Assembly: GCF_000347035.1 (NCBI RefSeq)
Contig: NZ_ANIJ01000049.1
Coordinates: 62,001 to 126,000, forward strand
DNA length: 64,000 nucleotides
Origin: Leptospira sp. B5-022
GTDB taxonomy: Bacteria; Spirochaetota; Leptospiria; Leptospirales; Leptospiraceae
Reading direction: 5' to 3'
The stretch's first letter is position 1. Every line of letters begins with the position of its first letter. The notes beneath the pieces are model-generated. The model was given only the letters and a program-made list of their open reading frames with translations, did no database searches and was not told where the DNA came from. This document shows positions 34,253 to 42,385 of the stretch, piece after piece. A program made the position numbers and the translations under genes.

Positions 34253-35434
34253 ATGAATAAAGTCATTTCCGTTGCATCAGCCGTCCTACTGGTCGGTCTG
34301 TTGACATCCGGAGCTTGTAAAAAGCCTGCGGAGAACGCGGATTCCGCGAACGCAAAACAGAGCCAACCATCGGCAATCGTAGTATTTAGCGTAGGGGAAG
34401 CAAAAATCCAACACGCTGATTTAACTGAAGACAAAGCTAGTCTTGGAACAGTCCTGAAAGAAGGGGACAAGATTGAAACTAAGGCAAAAGCGAAAGTCGA
34501 TATCCAATTCTCCGACGGTTCCGCCATTCGTTTGGCTGAAAAGTCCAGCATGGAATTCTCCGCTCTCGCTTTGAATACCCAAGGAAACACTGACACTAGA
34601 TTGTCCTTAGTTTCCGGAAAAGTTTTCGCTAAAGTAAATAAAGCAAGCAAAGACGATCAGTTCTCCGTAGTAACTCCGACCGCAATCGCGGGAGTTAGAG
34701 GAACTTCTTTCGTTGTGGATCGTACTAAAAACGACAGATCCGTCGTAAAAGTATTGGAAGGATCCGTTGCAGTATCTCCAAGAGTTCGTGCTCTGGAAGG
34801 TGCAACTGCTGAAGAGATCTCTGCAAATGCAGAACTTCAAAAGATCAAAGCTTCCTTGGACAAAGCAGAAGTTATTTTAGAAAAAGACGAGTCTTCCATA
34901 GTAAAAGCTCCTGATAAAAAATTCGGTGAGAAAGAACTTACTAAGCTAGACGCTACTTTGGAAAAAGATATTCCGAAAGCGGTTACCAAACTGACCGGTG
35001 CTGGAGTTTCCAAAACCGAAGAAGAAGAGATCAGAACTATCGTTACTCTGGATAAAGACACTACCGATAAATTAGTGAAACTAAATATCGATCCTAAGTC
35101 CGGAAAAGTAGACGAAGCTACTAACGCAGCTAACGAAGCTGAGAGAAAGAAAATCGAAGAAGACTTAGCTAAGCGTCAGGCTGACGAGCTGAAACGATTC
35201 AAGAACGTTCTTGTTTCTGCTCCTAAAAACCTGAAAACGAATAAAGACTTAGTAAACTACTACGAAAAACTGGAAAAAATCGTACTGGCTGACGGTAAAA
35301 CTACCATCATCGGAGCGATCGTAGACCAGCAAGGTAGTACAATGATCGTCCATACCGAAGACGGTATTAAGAAGATCAACCAGGATGACGTAAAAGAAGT
35401 TATCTACGACTTCCAAACTAAATCCGAAAACTAA
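34253..35434 (+). CDS. FecR-domain lipoprotein, LipL45-like
   Basis: 393 residues. The N-terminus MNKVISVASAVLLVGLLTSGAC is a spirochaete lipoprotein signal with a loose lipobox (SGAC). A FecR-type domain follows, with GTVLKEGDKIETKAKAKVDI (about 64-83), SDGSAIRLAEKSS and TPTAIAGVRGTSFVVD (about 143-158). The C-terminal half is charged and probably helical (many Lys/Glu), ending in a small beta domain (TTIIGAIVDQQGSTMIVHT). Size and layout match the leptospiral lipoprotein LipL45/Qlp42, from which a 31-kDa C-terminal fragment is released, but I cannot prove orthology. AGGGG stands just before the ATG, and a strong terminator follows. Confidence 0.82.
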   Translation: MNKVISVASAVLLVGLLTSGACKKPAENADSANAKQSQPSAIVVFSVGEAKIQHADLTEDKASLGTVLKEGDKIETKAKAKVDIQFSDGSAIRLAEKSSMEFSALALNTQGNTDTRLSLVSGKVFAKVNKASKDDQFSVVTPTAIAGVRGTSFVVDRTKNDRSVVKVLEGSVAVSPRVRALEGATAEEISANAELQKIKASLDKAEVILEKDESSIVKAPDKKFGEKELTKLDATLEKDIPKAVTKLTGAGVSKTEEEEIRTIVTLDKDTTDKLVKLNIDPKSGKVDEATNAANEAERKKIEEDLAKRQADELKRFKNVLVSAPKNLKTNKDLVNYYEKLEKIVLADGKTTIIGAIVDQQGSTMIVHTEDGIKKINQDDVKEVIYDFQTKSEN

Positions 35435-35454
35435 TCCACAGGCTTAAATAGGTG

Positions 35455-35492
35455 GAAAAACCCCGGGTTGTCGAAAGACAGCTCGGGTTTTT
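35455..35492 (+). terminator. Rho-independent terminator after the FecR lipoprotein
   Basis: AAAAACCCCGGGTTGTC, GAAA loop, then GACAGCTCGGGTTTTT with T-rich tail. Begins about 20 bp after the stop. Confidence 0.9.
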
Positions 35493-35516
35493 CTATTTAG
35501 AGGCAGCGGTTTATTT

Positions 35517-35653
35517 CGCACAGAGCTCACGGAGAACACAGAGTTTGGTCTCACGCTAAGTCGTAAAGAACGCTAAGGGACTAAAATAAAAATGAACTGG
35601 TGTCTTCGTACGTACCTTTGCGTGCGAAATCCTCTGTGGTCTCCGTGCGAAAC
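35517..35653. repeat. Intergenic element of 9-bp NNCACNGAG units with inverted ends
   Basis: Left end (35517-35544) reads CGCACAGAG, CTCACGGAG, AACACAGAG, three successive 9-bp units. The right end, read on the minus strand, has CGCACGGAG and ACCACAGAG. The middle has a related 9-bp rhythm (ACGCTAAGT, CGTAAAGAA, CGCTAAGGG at 35553-35580). The ends TTTCGCACRGAG are inverted. The same ends occur in the element at 40196. It lies between a terminator and a convergent small gene. Confidence 0.7.
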
Positions 35654-35988
35654 TATTTTGCTTTATGATGTGGATGTGTATCTAAGTAATGATCCCAGAG
35701 TTTTAGGATCATATTCGAAATTTCTTCTAGATCTAAAACTAAAACCTTATCTTTATAATTCACTAACAGTTTACTTCTGCCGAATTTTTGGATCTCTCCC
35801 CATTCTACTCGGAAACCCGGGATCAAACTAATGGAATCGAATAGGATGTCTTTGATCTCCATTTTGGAAACATGGCCGTTTTGTTTGGAAAGATAAGAAA
35901 GTATAGAATGGAAGATGATCTTTTTCATCTCCGAAGATTCCGGAATATCCGGAAATTTATCTTTGAATCTTTTTAGTTTTCGAACCAC
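35653..35988 (-). CDS. Hypothetical protein, 111 aa, coupled to lipA
   Basis: Not recognised. Small, basic at the N-terminus (MVRKLKRFKDKF), then a helical stretch (EMKKIIFHSILSYLSKQNGH, about 20-39) and a beta-rich part (RVEWGEIQKFGRSKLLVNYKDKVLVLDL). The end is His-rich (HYLDTHPHHKAK). No signal peptide. Its start overlaps the end of lipA by 16 bp, so it should be translated from the same mRNA; a link to lipoylation is possible but unproven. Its stop touches the repeat element at 35517-35653. Confidence 0.6.
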   Translation of the reverse strand: MVRKLKRFKDKFPDIPESSEMKKIIFHSILSYLSKQNGHVSKMEIKDILFDSISLIPGFRVEWGEIQKFGRSKLLVNYKDKVLVLDLEEISNMILKLWDHYLDTHPHHKAK

Positions 35989-36878
35989 GGCACTTGCTCG
36001 TCCGCGTGATAAGAACTTCTGACCAAAGGCCCTGAGAATACGGTTCGAAATCCCAAAGCTTTTCCGAATTCTTTCAGATCTTTGAACACTTCCGGACGAA
36101 TGTACTCGCTAACCGGAAGATGTGTTGGAGTCGGCTGCAAATATTGTCCTAAGGTCACCATTTGTACTCCCACGGATCTGAGATCTTTCAGGGTCTGATG
36201 GACTTCTTCTAATGTTTCTCCAAGTCCTAGTATCAATCCACTTTTCGTTAAAAATCCTCTTTCTGATGCGTGATGGAGAACGTCCAAAGACCTTTCGTAT
36301 TTTTTGGCGGGAGCCACAGTGGGAAATAATCGCTCCACAGTTTCTAGGTTATGATTGAATATATCAGGTCTGGAAGAATAAACGATCTCTAAATTTTCTT
36401 CCCTCATTTTGAAGTCCGGGACTAAAATTTCAATTTTACATTCCGGCAATCTTTCCCGGATCAACTCTATTGTTTTTTTGTAATGAGCTGCTCCACCGTC
36501 CGGCAAATCATCCCTGTTTACGGAAGTGATAACTATATGTTTGAGGCCTAAAGCCTTTGCGGATTCTGCCACTCGTAAGGGTTCTTCCGGATCTAATGCG
36601 AGCGGCTTTCCGAAGGCCACATCGCAATAGGAGCAACGTCTTGTGCAGATATCTCCGGCAAGCATGTAAGTGGCGGTTTTTCTGGACCAACAATGATTCA
36701 GGTTGGGACAAGAAGCGCTTTCACAGACTGTATTGAGTTTTCCTCCCTCTACGGAACCACGGACAAAGTCGACCGGGTTCTCCTTTTCGCGGAAAGGAAG
36801 CCTTACTTTTAACCAATCCGGTTTTTCTGGTGCGGGTTGGTACGCGTTGGATCTGGGCTTCTTTTTGAGAGGATTCAC
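35973..36878 (-). CDS. lipA: Lipoyl synthase LipA
   Basis: Radical SAM enzyme that inserts two sulfurs into octanoyl groups on lipoyl domains of 2-oxoacid dehydrogenases. I chose the GTG at 36878 because GGAGG (36888-36892 on the minus strand) lies 9 bp upstream; this gives 301 residues, normal for LipA, whereas the longest frame adds 34 arginine-rich residues. The auxiliary cluster motif CESASCPNLNHC (about 51-62) and the radical SAM motif CTRRCSYCDV (about 77-86) are both intact. TSVNRDDLPDGGA (about 118) and the C-terminal RSSYHADEQ (with the cluster-ligating Ser) are also present. Probably in operon with the 111-aa gene downstream. Confidence 0.95.
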   Translation of the reverse strand: MNPLKKKPRSNAYQPAPEKPDWLKVRLPFREKENPVDFVRGSVEGGKLNTVCESASCPNLNHCWSRKTATYMLAGDICTRRCSYCDVAFGKPLALDPEEPLRVAESAKALGLKHIVITSVNRDDLPDGGAAHYKKTIELIRERLPECKIEILVPDFKMREENLEIVYSSRPDIFNHNLETVERLFPTVAPAKKYERSLDVLHHASERGFLTKSGLILGLGETLEEVHQTLKDLRSVGVQMVTLGQYLQPTPTHLPVSEYIRPEVFKDLKEFGKALGFRTVFSGPLVRSSYHADEQVPWFEN

Positions 36879-36982
36879 CCTTAAAAGCCTCCGTCTGAGT
36901 CTCCAAAGAGTCAAGTGTTTTGGGTAGCCGGAAATCGGCGGGTGTCCGAATCTGGAGGGATCGGTCGAGGCCGGGGGCAAGT

Positions 36983-37738
36983 TTGGGCGAAAAAAGCGCG
37001 AAAGAAAAAACGGGGAAAGAATCCTCCAAAGAGATCCGGATCAACCGATTCTTGGCAGATTGTGGCCTAGGTTCTCGCAGAAAGGTGGAAGAATTGATCC
37101 TCTCCGGCAAAGTGAAAGTCAACGGAGTCGTCGAAAAAAATCTAAGCACCAAGATCCGGGTAGATTCTGATATAGTTCAGCTGGGAAATAAAAAATTAGT
37201 TCCTCCTACAGCTGCAGTGTTCCTCGCTTTAAACAAACCGAAAGGTTTTCTTTGTTCCCATAGCGATCGTTTTCATTCCAATACTGTTTTCGAATTACTT
37301 CCTAAAAAGTACGGTAAACTTTTTATCGCAGGAAGATTGGACCTGGACTCTCGGGGACTTCTTCTTTTATCCGACCAAGGAAATTTGGTCCAAGAGATCA
37401 CTCATCCCTCCGAAGGTTCCGAAAAAGAATACGAAGTGATTTTAGAAGAAGAATTAGATCCTAAAGAAGTGAAGGATAGATTCACTAAGGGATTTATGGA
37501 CGAGGGAGAATTTTTAAAAGCGGAGAAGGTTCTATCCTTAACAAAAGGAGAAGCATCTTCCAAGTTCAGAGTGATCTTAAAACAGGGAAGAAAGCGCCAG
37601 ATCCGTCGAATGTTCTCGATTCTCGGCGGAAGAGTAATCGATCTACAGAGAATTCGGATCGGAAAACTTTCATTGGAAAAATTGAAAATCGGAGAAGGTA
37701 AGTTTATCTTGCTGGATCCCAAAGTTTGGAGACCATGA
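36983..37738 (+). CDS. Pseudouridine synthase, RsuA/RluB family
   Basis: rRNA pseudouridine synthase, 251 residues from a TTG at 36983 with GGGGG about 6 bp upstream. A longer form from 36920 has no ribosome site. An S4 RNA-binding domain (IRINRFLADCGLGSRRKVEELI, about 18-39) is followed by the catalytic signature AGRLDLDSRGLLLLS (about 119-133), whose Asp is the nucleophile, and by GRKRQIRRMFSILGG (about 208-222). Which rRNA position it modifies cannot be read. The stop TGA overlaps the next ATG (ATGA), linking it to the MBOAT acyltransferase. Confidence 0.88.
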   Translation: MGEKSAKEKTGKESSKEIRINRFLADCGLGSRRKVEELILSGKVKVNGVVEKNLSTKIRVDSDIVQLGNKKLVPPTAAVFLALNKPKGFLCSHSDRFHSNTVFELLPKKYGKLFIAGRLDLDSRGLLLLSDQGNLVQEITHPSEGSEKEYEVILEEELDPKEVKDRFTKGFMDEGEFLKAEKVLSLTKGEASSKFRVILKQGRKRQIRRMFSILGGRVIDLQRIRIGKLSLEKLKIGEGKFILLDPKVWRP

Positions 37739-39144
37739 ATTTTACCAGTTTAGAATTTTTATTTTTTTTCTGCCTAGTATTTCTGGTGTATTGGAATCTT
37801 CCGGACGCTTTAAAGAAATATTTTCTTATATTAAGTTCCGCCTTCTTTTACGCGGTCTCCTCTTGGAAGTTTTTATTTCATCTGATCATCGTCGTGAGCA
37901 TCAACTGGATGTTCATACGATTTTTCCTGGCGAAAAAATGGTTTTTGCCGGTTTCCATAGGTTTTAATGTTCTTAATTTAGCGTTTTTTAAATATTTCTA
38001 TTTTTTCGCGGATCTGGTTGGAATATTTTTAGGAATTCCGGAATTTCAAAACAAGATCAGCTTGGATGGAATTCTTTCTAAATCCTTGGACTGGGTCGGA
38101 TTCGAAGTAATCCTTCCTTTAACCATCAGTTATTACACATTTCAATTCATTTCCCTTTTAGTGGATAAGAAGAAAGGAGTGATCACGGAAAAGATCGGAT
38201 ATTGGAAACTGACTTCTTATATTTTCCTTTTTCCCGTAATGATCGCCGGACCTATATTAAGATTTAACGATGTAGCGACTCAGTTCGATTCTCCAAAAAT
38301 GGAAAAAGAGGATATGGTGGACGGCCTTTGGCTCGTGGTGATCGGACTTTTCAAAAAGTCGATCGTTTCCGTCTTAATGTCCGGATCTATCTTCCAAGTA
38401 TTTGCGGAGACCTCCGCTTTTTCGGGAGCGGCACTTTTAAGTACCGTATATTTCTTTGCGATCTATCTATATTTGGATTTTTCGGGATTGACGGATCTTG
38501 CCAGAGGAATGGGAAAACTTTTAGGATTCACTCTACCTCAAAACTTCAGGGCGCCATTCTTCTTTAACGGATTCGGGGATTTTTGGAGAAGATGGCATTT
38601 AACCTTCTCCTTTTGGATCCGAGACTATTTATACATTCCGCTTGGCGGTTCCAGAAGCGGTACGTTACGCACCTGTTTTAATTATCTAGTTGCTTTCGGA
38701 CTTGGTGGACTTTGGCACGGAGCCAATTTGAATTACCTTCTTTGGGGAGTTCTAACCGGATTGTATCTTTCCATAGAAAGAGTATTGAATGATTGGAATG
38801 TAAAAATCCTGCCTGAGATACCGTACGTGAAAAGGATTATTACGTATTTATTCGTTCTGAATATTTACAGTATTTCTTGGGTTTTATTCTTCACGCCTGA
38901 TTTCGGATCGGCAGTTGCGGCGGTCCAAAGAATATTCGTTTGGGCGAACGGGGTATCTTTTCCGAATATGGAACCTTGTATTTTTGCACTTTTGGTCGCG
39001 ATCCTATTTCATTCAGCGGAAGAATGGCCTGAAAAATTTAAGGTTCGTTTCAAATGGAAAGTTGTACTTCTCCCCATCGTATGGATCTTGGTCTTACTTG
39101 CATTACCTAGCGGAAATGCGGATTTCTTTTACGGACAATTTTGA
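37735..39144 (+). CDS. MBOAT-family O-acyltransferase (AlgI-like)
   Basis: Polytopic membrane acyltransferase, 469 residues from the ATG at 37735, with GGAG 4-5 bp upstream and ATGA overlap with the gene before. About ten hydrophobic segments. Characteristic pieces are PLTISYYTFQFISLLVD (about 128), FRAPFFFNGFGDFWRRWHLTFSFWIRDYLYIPLGG (about 275-305) and GGLWHGANLNYLLWG (about 325-339) with the conserved His. AlgI-type proteins pass acetyl groups across the membrane onto a periplasmic sugar polymer or lipid, with an SGNH partner. The DUF1574-like gene directly downstream fits that partner role. The acceptor in this organism is unknown. Confidence 0.9.
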   Translation: MNFTSLEFLFFFCLVFLVYWNLPDALKKYFLILSSAFFYAVSSWKFLFHLIIVVSINWMFIRFFLAKKWFLPVSIGFNVLNLAFFKYFYFFADLVGIFLGIPEFQNKISLDGILSKSLDWVGFEVILPLTISYYTFQFISLLVDKKKGVITEKIGYWKLTSYIFLFPVMIAGPILRFNDVATQFDSPKMEKEDMVDGLWLVVIGLFKKSIVSVLMSGSIFQVFAETSAFSGAALLSTVYFFAIYLYLDFSGLTDLARGMGKLLGFTLPQNFRAPFFFNGFGDFWRRWHLTFSFWIRDYLYIPLGGSRSGTLRTCFNYLVAFGLGGLWHGANLNYLLWGVLTGLYLSIERVLNDWNVKILPEIPYVKRIITYLFVLNIYSISWVLFFTPDFGSAVAAVQRIFVWANGVSFPNMEPCIFALLVAILFHSAEEWPEKFKVRFKWKVVLLPIVWILVLLALPSGNADFFYGQF

Positions 39145-39152
39145 GAAATAGT

Positions 39153-40187
39153 ATGAAAAAGAAGTATATCTATCTCCCTGTACTCTTTCTGGTCGTTTTA
39201 TTCTTTGCGGATAAAATGTTTCTTTTAGACTTCTTCCAAACGTCTTTTTACCAAGAAGGGAATCCTGTCTATTATGCACAAAGAAGGCATTTGTTCGAAA
39301 AACTCCAGAAAGATAGTTCTCTTAAAAACAAAAATCTTCTTTTGGCGTTTGGGGATTCTAGGGCCTATCCGTATTCCATTAAAACACTTCCTCCTTCTTT
39401 TGCAAATGATTGGACCGTGTATAATTTTTCAGGACCACAAGCGGTTCCTGCGTATGGTTTTTATTGGTTCCGTAAAATACTAGGAGCTGGGATCAAACCC
39501 AAGGCCGTTTTTTACGTAGTTAGCCCGGAGGCGTTCGATGATTCGAAGGGTTTGTTCTGCGAACCTTTTTTAAGATTGGGCGCAGACGAAGAATTTAAGA
39601 ATATCTATTGGGAAAAGTTTTCCTTTTCCGACAAATTGGAAATTTGGAAGGAAAAAATCTTTAGCATTCGAAAGATCAAACCCGGTTTTAAACTTTTTTG
39701 GTCCCGATTGTCCGGTGGAAAATTAAAACAGTACAGAGCGGACCAAAACCACGAAAATCTGATTTTAGAACTGGGAAACGGAGAACAACTCGCGTATGCA
39801 AGTGCGAGCAATAATCCTAAAAAATTGGAAAAGGACGCACTCCGTTTAAAAAGTATTTATCTTTCGGGCTTCACTCTAGGCGAGACCGAATTTTTCTTTG
39901 TGGAAGAATTCTTAAAACTGGCGAAAGAAGAAGGGATCAAGACCTATTTGATCTGGCCCAAAGTATATCCCGGTTATAGAGAAGGGTATTACGAACTAGG
40001 TCTTGAAAAATCCTGGTGGCCACGCATCCGTGAACTGGCATTCAAATACGGTGCTTCAGCCGCCGATATGAATACTCTCAGTTCCTGCGATCTGTATTAC
40101 GACGGTTCTCACCAGAGTGTATTTTGTATTTCAGAACAATCTGAAATTTTAATGAACGATTTTACAGGGAAGAAGAAGCTACCTTAA
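39153..40187 (+). CDS. DUF1574-like SGNH-fold protein, partner of the MBOAT protein
   Basis: 344 residues from the ATG at 39153 (a TTG at 39141 overlaps the MBOAT stop and is the alternative). The N-terminus KKKYIYLPVLFLVVLFFADK is a signal anchor. LLAFGDSRAYPYS (about 63-75) looks like SGNH block I with the nucleophilic Ser, and YYDGSHQSVF (about 314-323) like block V with the Asp-X2-His pair. This is the layout of the leptospiral DUF1574 proteins and of AlgJ/AlgX-type acetyltransferases. It probably acts outside the inner membrane on the acyl group delivered by the MBOAT protein. A repeat element follows its stop. Confidence 0.72.
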   Translation: MKKKYIYLPVLFLVVLFFADKMFLLDFFQTSFYQEGNPVYYAQRRHLFEKLQKDSSLKNKNLLLAFGDSRAYPYSIKTLPPSFANDWTVYNFSGPQAVPAYGFYWFRKILGAGIKPKAVFYVVSPEAFDDSKGLFCEPFLRLGADEEFKNIYWEKFSFSDKLEIWKEKIFSIRKIKPGFKLFWSRLSGGKLKQYRADQNHENLILELGNGEQLAYASASNNPKKLEKDALRLKSIYLSGFTLGETEFFFVEEFLKLAKEEGIKTYLIWPKVYPGYREGYYELGLEKSWWPRIRELAFKYGASAADMNTLSSCDLYYDGSHQSVFCISEQSEILMNDFTGKKKLP

Positions 40188-40195
40188 AGGAGTGG

Positions 40196-40272
40196 TTCGC
40201 ACGGAGGTCACAGAGATCACTGAGTTGATCTAGGTTATTTCAACTCTGCGTACTCCGTGCTCTCTGTGCGAA
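40196..40272. repeat. Hairpin element of 9-bp NNCACNGAG units, second copy
   Basis: Two 33-bp arms (40196-40228 and 40240-40272) match at 25 of 33 positions. The left arm reads CGCACGGAG, GTCACAGAG, ATCACTGAG; the right arm on the minus strand reads CGCACAGAG, AGCACGGAG, TACGCAGAG. It has the same ends as the element at 35517, but is shorter. It lies 8 bp after the DUF1574-like stop and 20 bp before the convergent transaldolase stop. Confidence 0.75.
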
Positions 40273-40292
40273 AAACTATAAGGATCTTTAGA

Positions 40293-40937
40293 TCACCACT
40301 TTAACTTCTTAGCGTCTTCTAAGAATTTTTCCAAACCGATATCGGTGAGTGGGTGTTTGAATAACTGCTGGTAAGCGGAAATCGGCATAGTCGCACAATC
40401 CGCGCCACGAAGAGCTGATTCTTTCAAATGTATAGGTCCTCTGATAGAAGCAGCTAGAATCTTAGTTTCATAACCGTAATTATCGTAGATCTCTCTGATC
40501 TCGGAGATCAGTTCCATTCCGTCCCAAGATGTGTCATCCACACGGCCTATAAAAGGTGAAATATAAGTAGCACCCGCTTTTGCTGCAAGAAGTGCCTGAG
40601 GCGCGGAAAAACAAAGAGTTACGTTTGTCGGAATTCCTTTTTCAGTCAGTTTTACCACGGTTTTTAATCCTTCCGGGATCAAAGGGACTTTGATGACAAC
40701 GTTCGGAGCGATCTTTACCAGTTCGTCCGCTTCTTTCAGCATGTCTTCGTGTTTTGTAGCGAGTACTTCCGCGCTTACGGGACCTGGTACGATCGCGCAG
40801 ATCTCCTTGATCACCTCTTTAAAATTGCGACCGGATTTTGCGATTAGGGAAGGGTTTGTAGTAACTCCGTCTAAAAGACCGTAGGACGCGATCTCCTTGA
40901 TCTCGTCCACATTGGCTGTATCTAAATATAATTCCAC
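40293..40937 (-). CDS. Transaldolase / fructose-6-phosphate aldolase, TalC type
   Basis: Small class I aldolase of 214 residues, the length of the TalC/Fsa branch. The Schiff-base Lys is in [14 protein letters not shown] (about 79-92). Other conserved pieces are [11 protein letters not shown] (5-15), [13 protein letters not shown] (about 24-36), [32 protein letters not shown] (about 104-135) and [19 protein letters not shown]. Members either move dihydroxyacetone units in the pentose phosphate pathway or cleave fructose 6-phosphate; sequence alone does not decide. The start is GTG at 40937 with GGAG 7 bp upstream. Last gene of the purN-purH run, about 70 bp after the secreted-protein gene. 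Confidence 0.9.
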   Translation of the reverse strand: MELYLDTANVDEIKEIASYGLLDGVTTNPSLIAKSGRNFKEVIKEICAIVPGPVSAEVLATKHEDMLKEADELVKIAPNVVIKVPLIPEGLKTVVKLTEKGIPTNVTLCFSAPQALLAAKAGATYISPFIGRVDDTSWDGMELISEIREIYDNYGYETKILAASIRGPIHLKESALRGADCATMPISAYQQLFKHPLTDIGLEKFLEDAKKLKW

Positions 40938-41006
40938 GTATTACTCCGAAAGATTTTGGATCTCTCTGGATAGTGGCGGCCTTAAGCGCCTTCGGTCAAG
41001 GATTTC

Positions 41007-41717
41007 TTACGGGATTAGATCTCTTAAAGTTTTGATTTCTTCTGCGTTGAAGAACTCTTTGTATTCTTTCTCGATCTGAGACTTTACCTTGGAGCTGAAA
41101 TAATCCACTCTTCTAGTAAACGGTTGTTTTTTATAAGCTTCCTTCCATTGGACAATGAATCCGCCTGCGGGAGGAGCCTGTCTTTCGTCGGTCAATTCCC
41201 AAACCACAGCTCCCCCGATCTTCTTATCATCCAGGGTCTCTTTTTTGGGTTTTCCATATTTATTTTCCAGTTTGGACTGAACGTCTTTGCCTGGAAGATA
41301 ACGGAAGGAAACCCCAACGGAGAATAATTTACCCGGCTCCAGATGTTCGTCTTCTTCCGGAGAAGTTTCCTTTTCCGGACGAGGTTGGTTCTTATCTTTA
41401 GGACGGGAATCCAATACTAATTTAGGAGTGGAATAAAAGCGATATAAATAGAAAATCCCGTTCCTTCTTACAAGTAGGGACTTCTCCTTATCTTCATGGA
41501 CTACTTCTATTTTTTCGTCACTCTGAGGATTAGAAGCTAAGGATAAAAATTTGTCTCTGACTTGGGAGTACGAGGCTTCCCAAGAGACTTCGGCAAATCC
41601 GTCTAAGGTAGGTTTGGAGCCGTTATTTCTGGAATTATCTCCCGGAAACTGAGAAAATATAGAACTCCAAGGAAGGAGTAGGGAGAATAAGAACAGGAAG
41701 ATGGATTGCCCTTTCAT
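41007..41717 (-). CDS. Secreted hypothetical protein, 236 aa
   Basis: Not recognised. MKGQSIFLFLFSLLLPWSSIFSQ is a signal peptide with a likely cleavage after residue 22, so it is periplasmic or outer-membrane associated. The mature part includes SWEASYSQVRDKFLSLA (about 44-60), typical of small periplasmic proteins with a repeated helix-strand unit, then a Pro/Glu/Lys-rich linker (about 105-125) and a second folded part (GVSFRYLPGKDVQSKLENKYGKP). It lies 34 bp after the membrane-protein gene and before the transaldolase gene, in the same direction, so it may be part of the purine operon transcript. Confidence 0.65.
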   Translation of the reverse strand: MKGQSIFLFLFSLLLPWSSIFSQFPGDNSRNNGSKPTLDGFAEVSWEASYSQVRDKFLSLASNPQSDEKIEVVHEDKEKSLLVRRNGIFYLYRFYSTPKLVLDSRPKDKNQPRPEKETSPEEDEHLEPGKLFSVGVSFRYLPGKDVQSKLENKYGKPKKETLDDKKIGGAVVWELTDERQAPPAGGFIVQWKEAYKKQPFTRRVDYFSSKVKSQIEKEYKEFFNAEEIKTLRDLIP

Positions 41718-41751
41718 ACTCTTTAAGTATCGGCAGAAGACCGAACAAGAA

Positions 41752-42384
41752 TTAGGAATCTTCCCCTAAATCCTCTGCCTCTTCTTCCTCTCTGTCCACT
41801 CGAATTCCCCCGAATTTCACCTTTCCGTTCCATCTCAAGATAAGAAGAACGAGAAGGATCAAAACGTTCGGAAGAACGAATAAAAAGGAAATTTCATGAT
41901 AAAGGCCGTAAACTGCCAGATTTGAGGCGATTACTGAGATAAATATCCCGGTAAGTAAAGGAACCTCCTGGTTAAGTAGCCTTGCGAGAAAGGTTCCGCT
42001 ATTCCGAGAGATCCTAGCCGCTCTTAAAATTTCGGAAGAGATAAATGAGTAGAAGGCCAGCATAAGCACGGGCATGATACAGGAAAGAAAGAAATAATTT
42101 CCAAAGGAATCCGTATAATGAGGAGAACCGATTAGCCCTCCGGTTAAAGTCCAGACATACGCGAAAAAAGCGGAGAGTCCGAATGCGAGAAGTCCATATT
42201 GCAGACTCCCCGCAGATTCAAAAATGGAAACGATCTTTGAAGGAATAATTCTCGCCCAATCCGTAAGTTCCTGTTTTTCGAAAGTATCCTTTCCGCTTAA
42301 ATAGATGAGTCGAAAATAATAATCTCCCAGAGAAACGACCACTAACGTGATCACTAAATAGATCAGGTAGAGAAAAAATTCCAT
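41752..42384 (-). CDS. Integral membrane hypothetical protein, 210 aa
   Basis: Not recognised. About five membrane segments, at roughly residues 3-22, 62-84, 97-118, 143-163 and 168-188. The tail is strongly acidic and cytoplasmic or periplasmic (DREEEEAEDLGEDS). The first loop carries LSGKDTFEKQELTDWARIIPSKI. Its ATG comes 1 bp after the purH stop, so it is almost certainly translated from the purNH mRNA, although nothing ties it to purine metabolism. Confidence 0.65.
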   Translation of the reverse strand: MEFFLYLIYLVITLVVVSLGDYYFRLIYLSGKDTFEKQELTDWARIIPSKIVSIFESAGSLQYGLLAFGLSAFFAYVWTLTGGLIGSPHYTDSFGNYFFLSCIMPVLMLAFYSFISSEILRAARISRNSGTFLARLLNQEVPLLTGIFISVIASNLAVYGLYHEISFLFVLPNVLILLVLLILRWNGKVKFGGIRVDREEEEAEDLGEDS

Positions 42385-42385
42385 C

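Noticed and set aside
34225..34650. 141-codon frame antisense to the FecR lipoprotein
   Set aside because: Shadow of a well-supported gene; no start signal or family features.
35517..35653. CRISPR array
   Set aside because: The 9-bp units are too short and have no unique spacers; the ends are inverted rather than directly repeated.
35592..35831. 79-codon frame from the 9-bp repeat into the 111-aa gene
   Set aside because: Half is repeat DNA and half is antisense to a better-supported gene.
36879..36980. N-terminal extension of lipA by 34 residues
   Set aside because: Arg/Pro-rich and not seen in LipA proteins; the GTG at 36878 has an ideal ribosome site.
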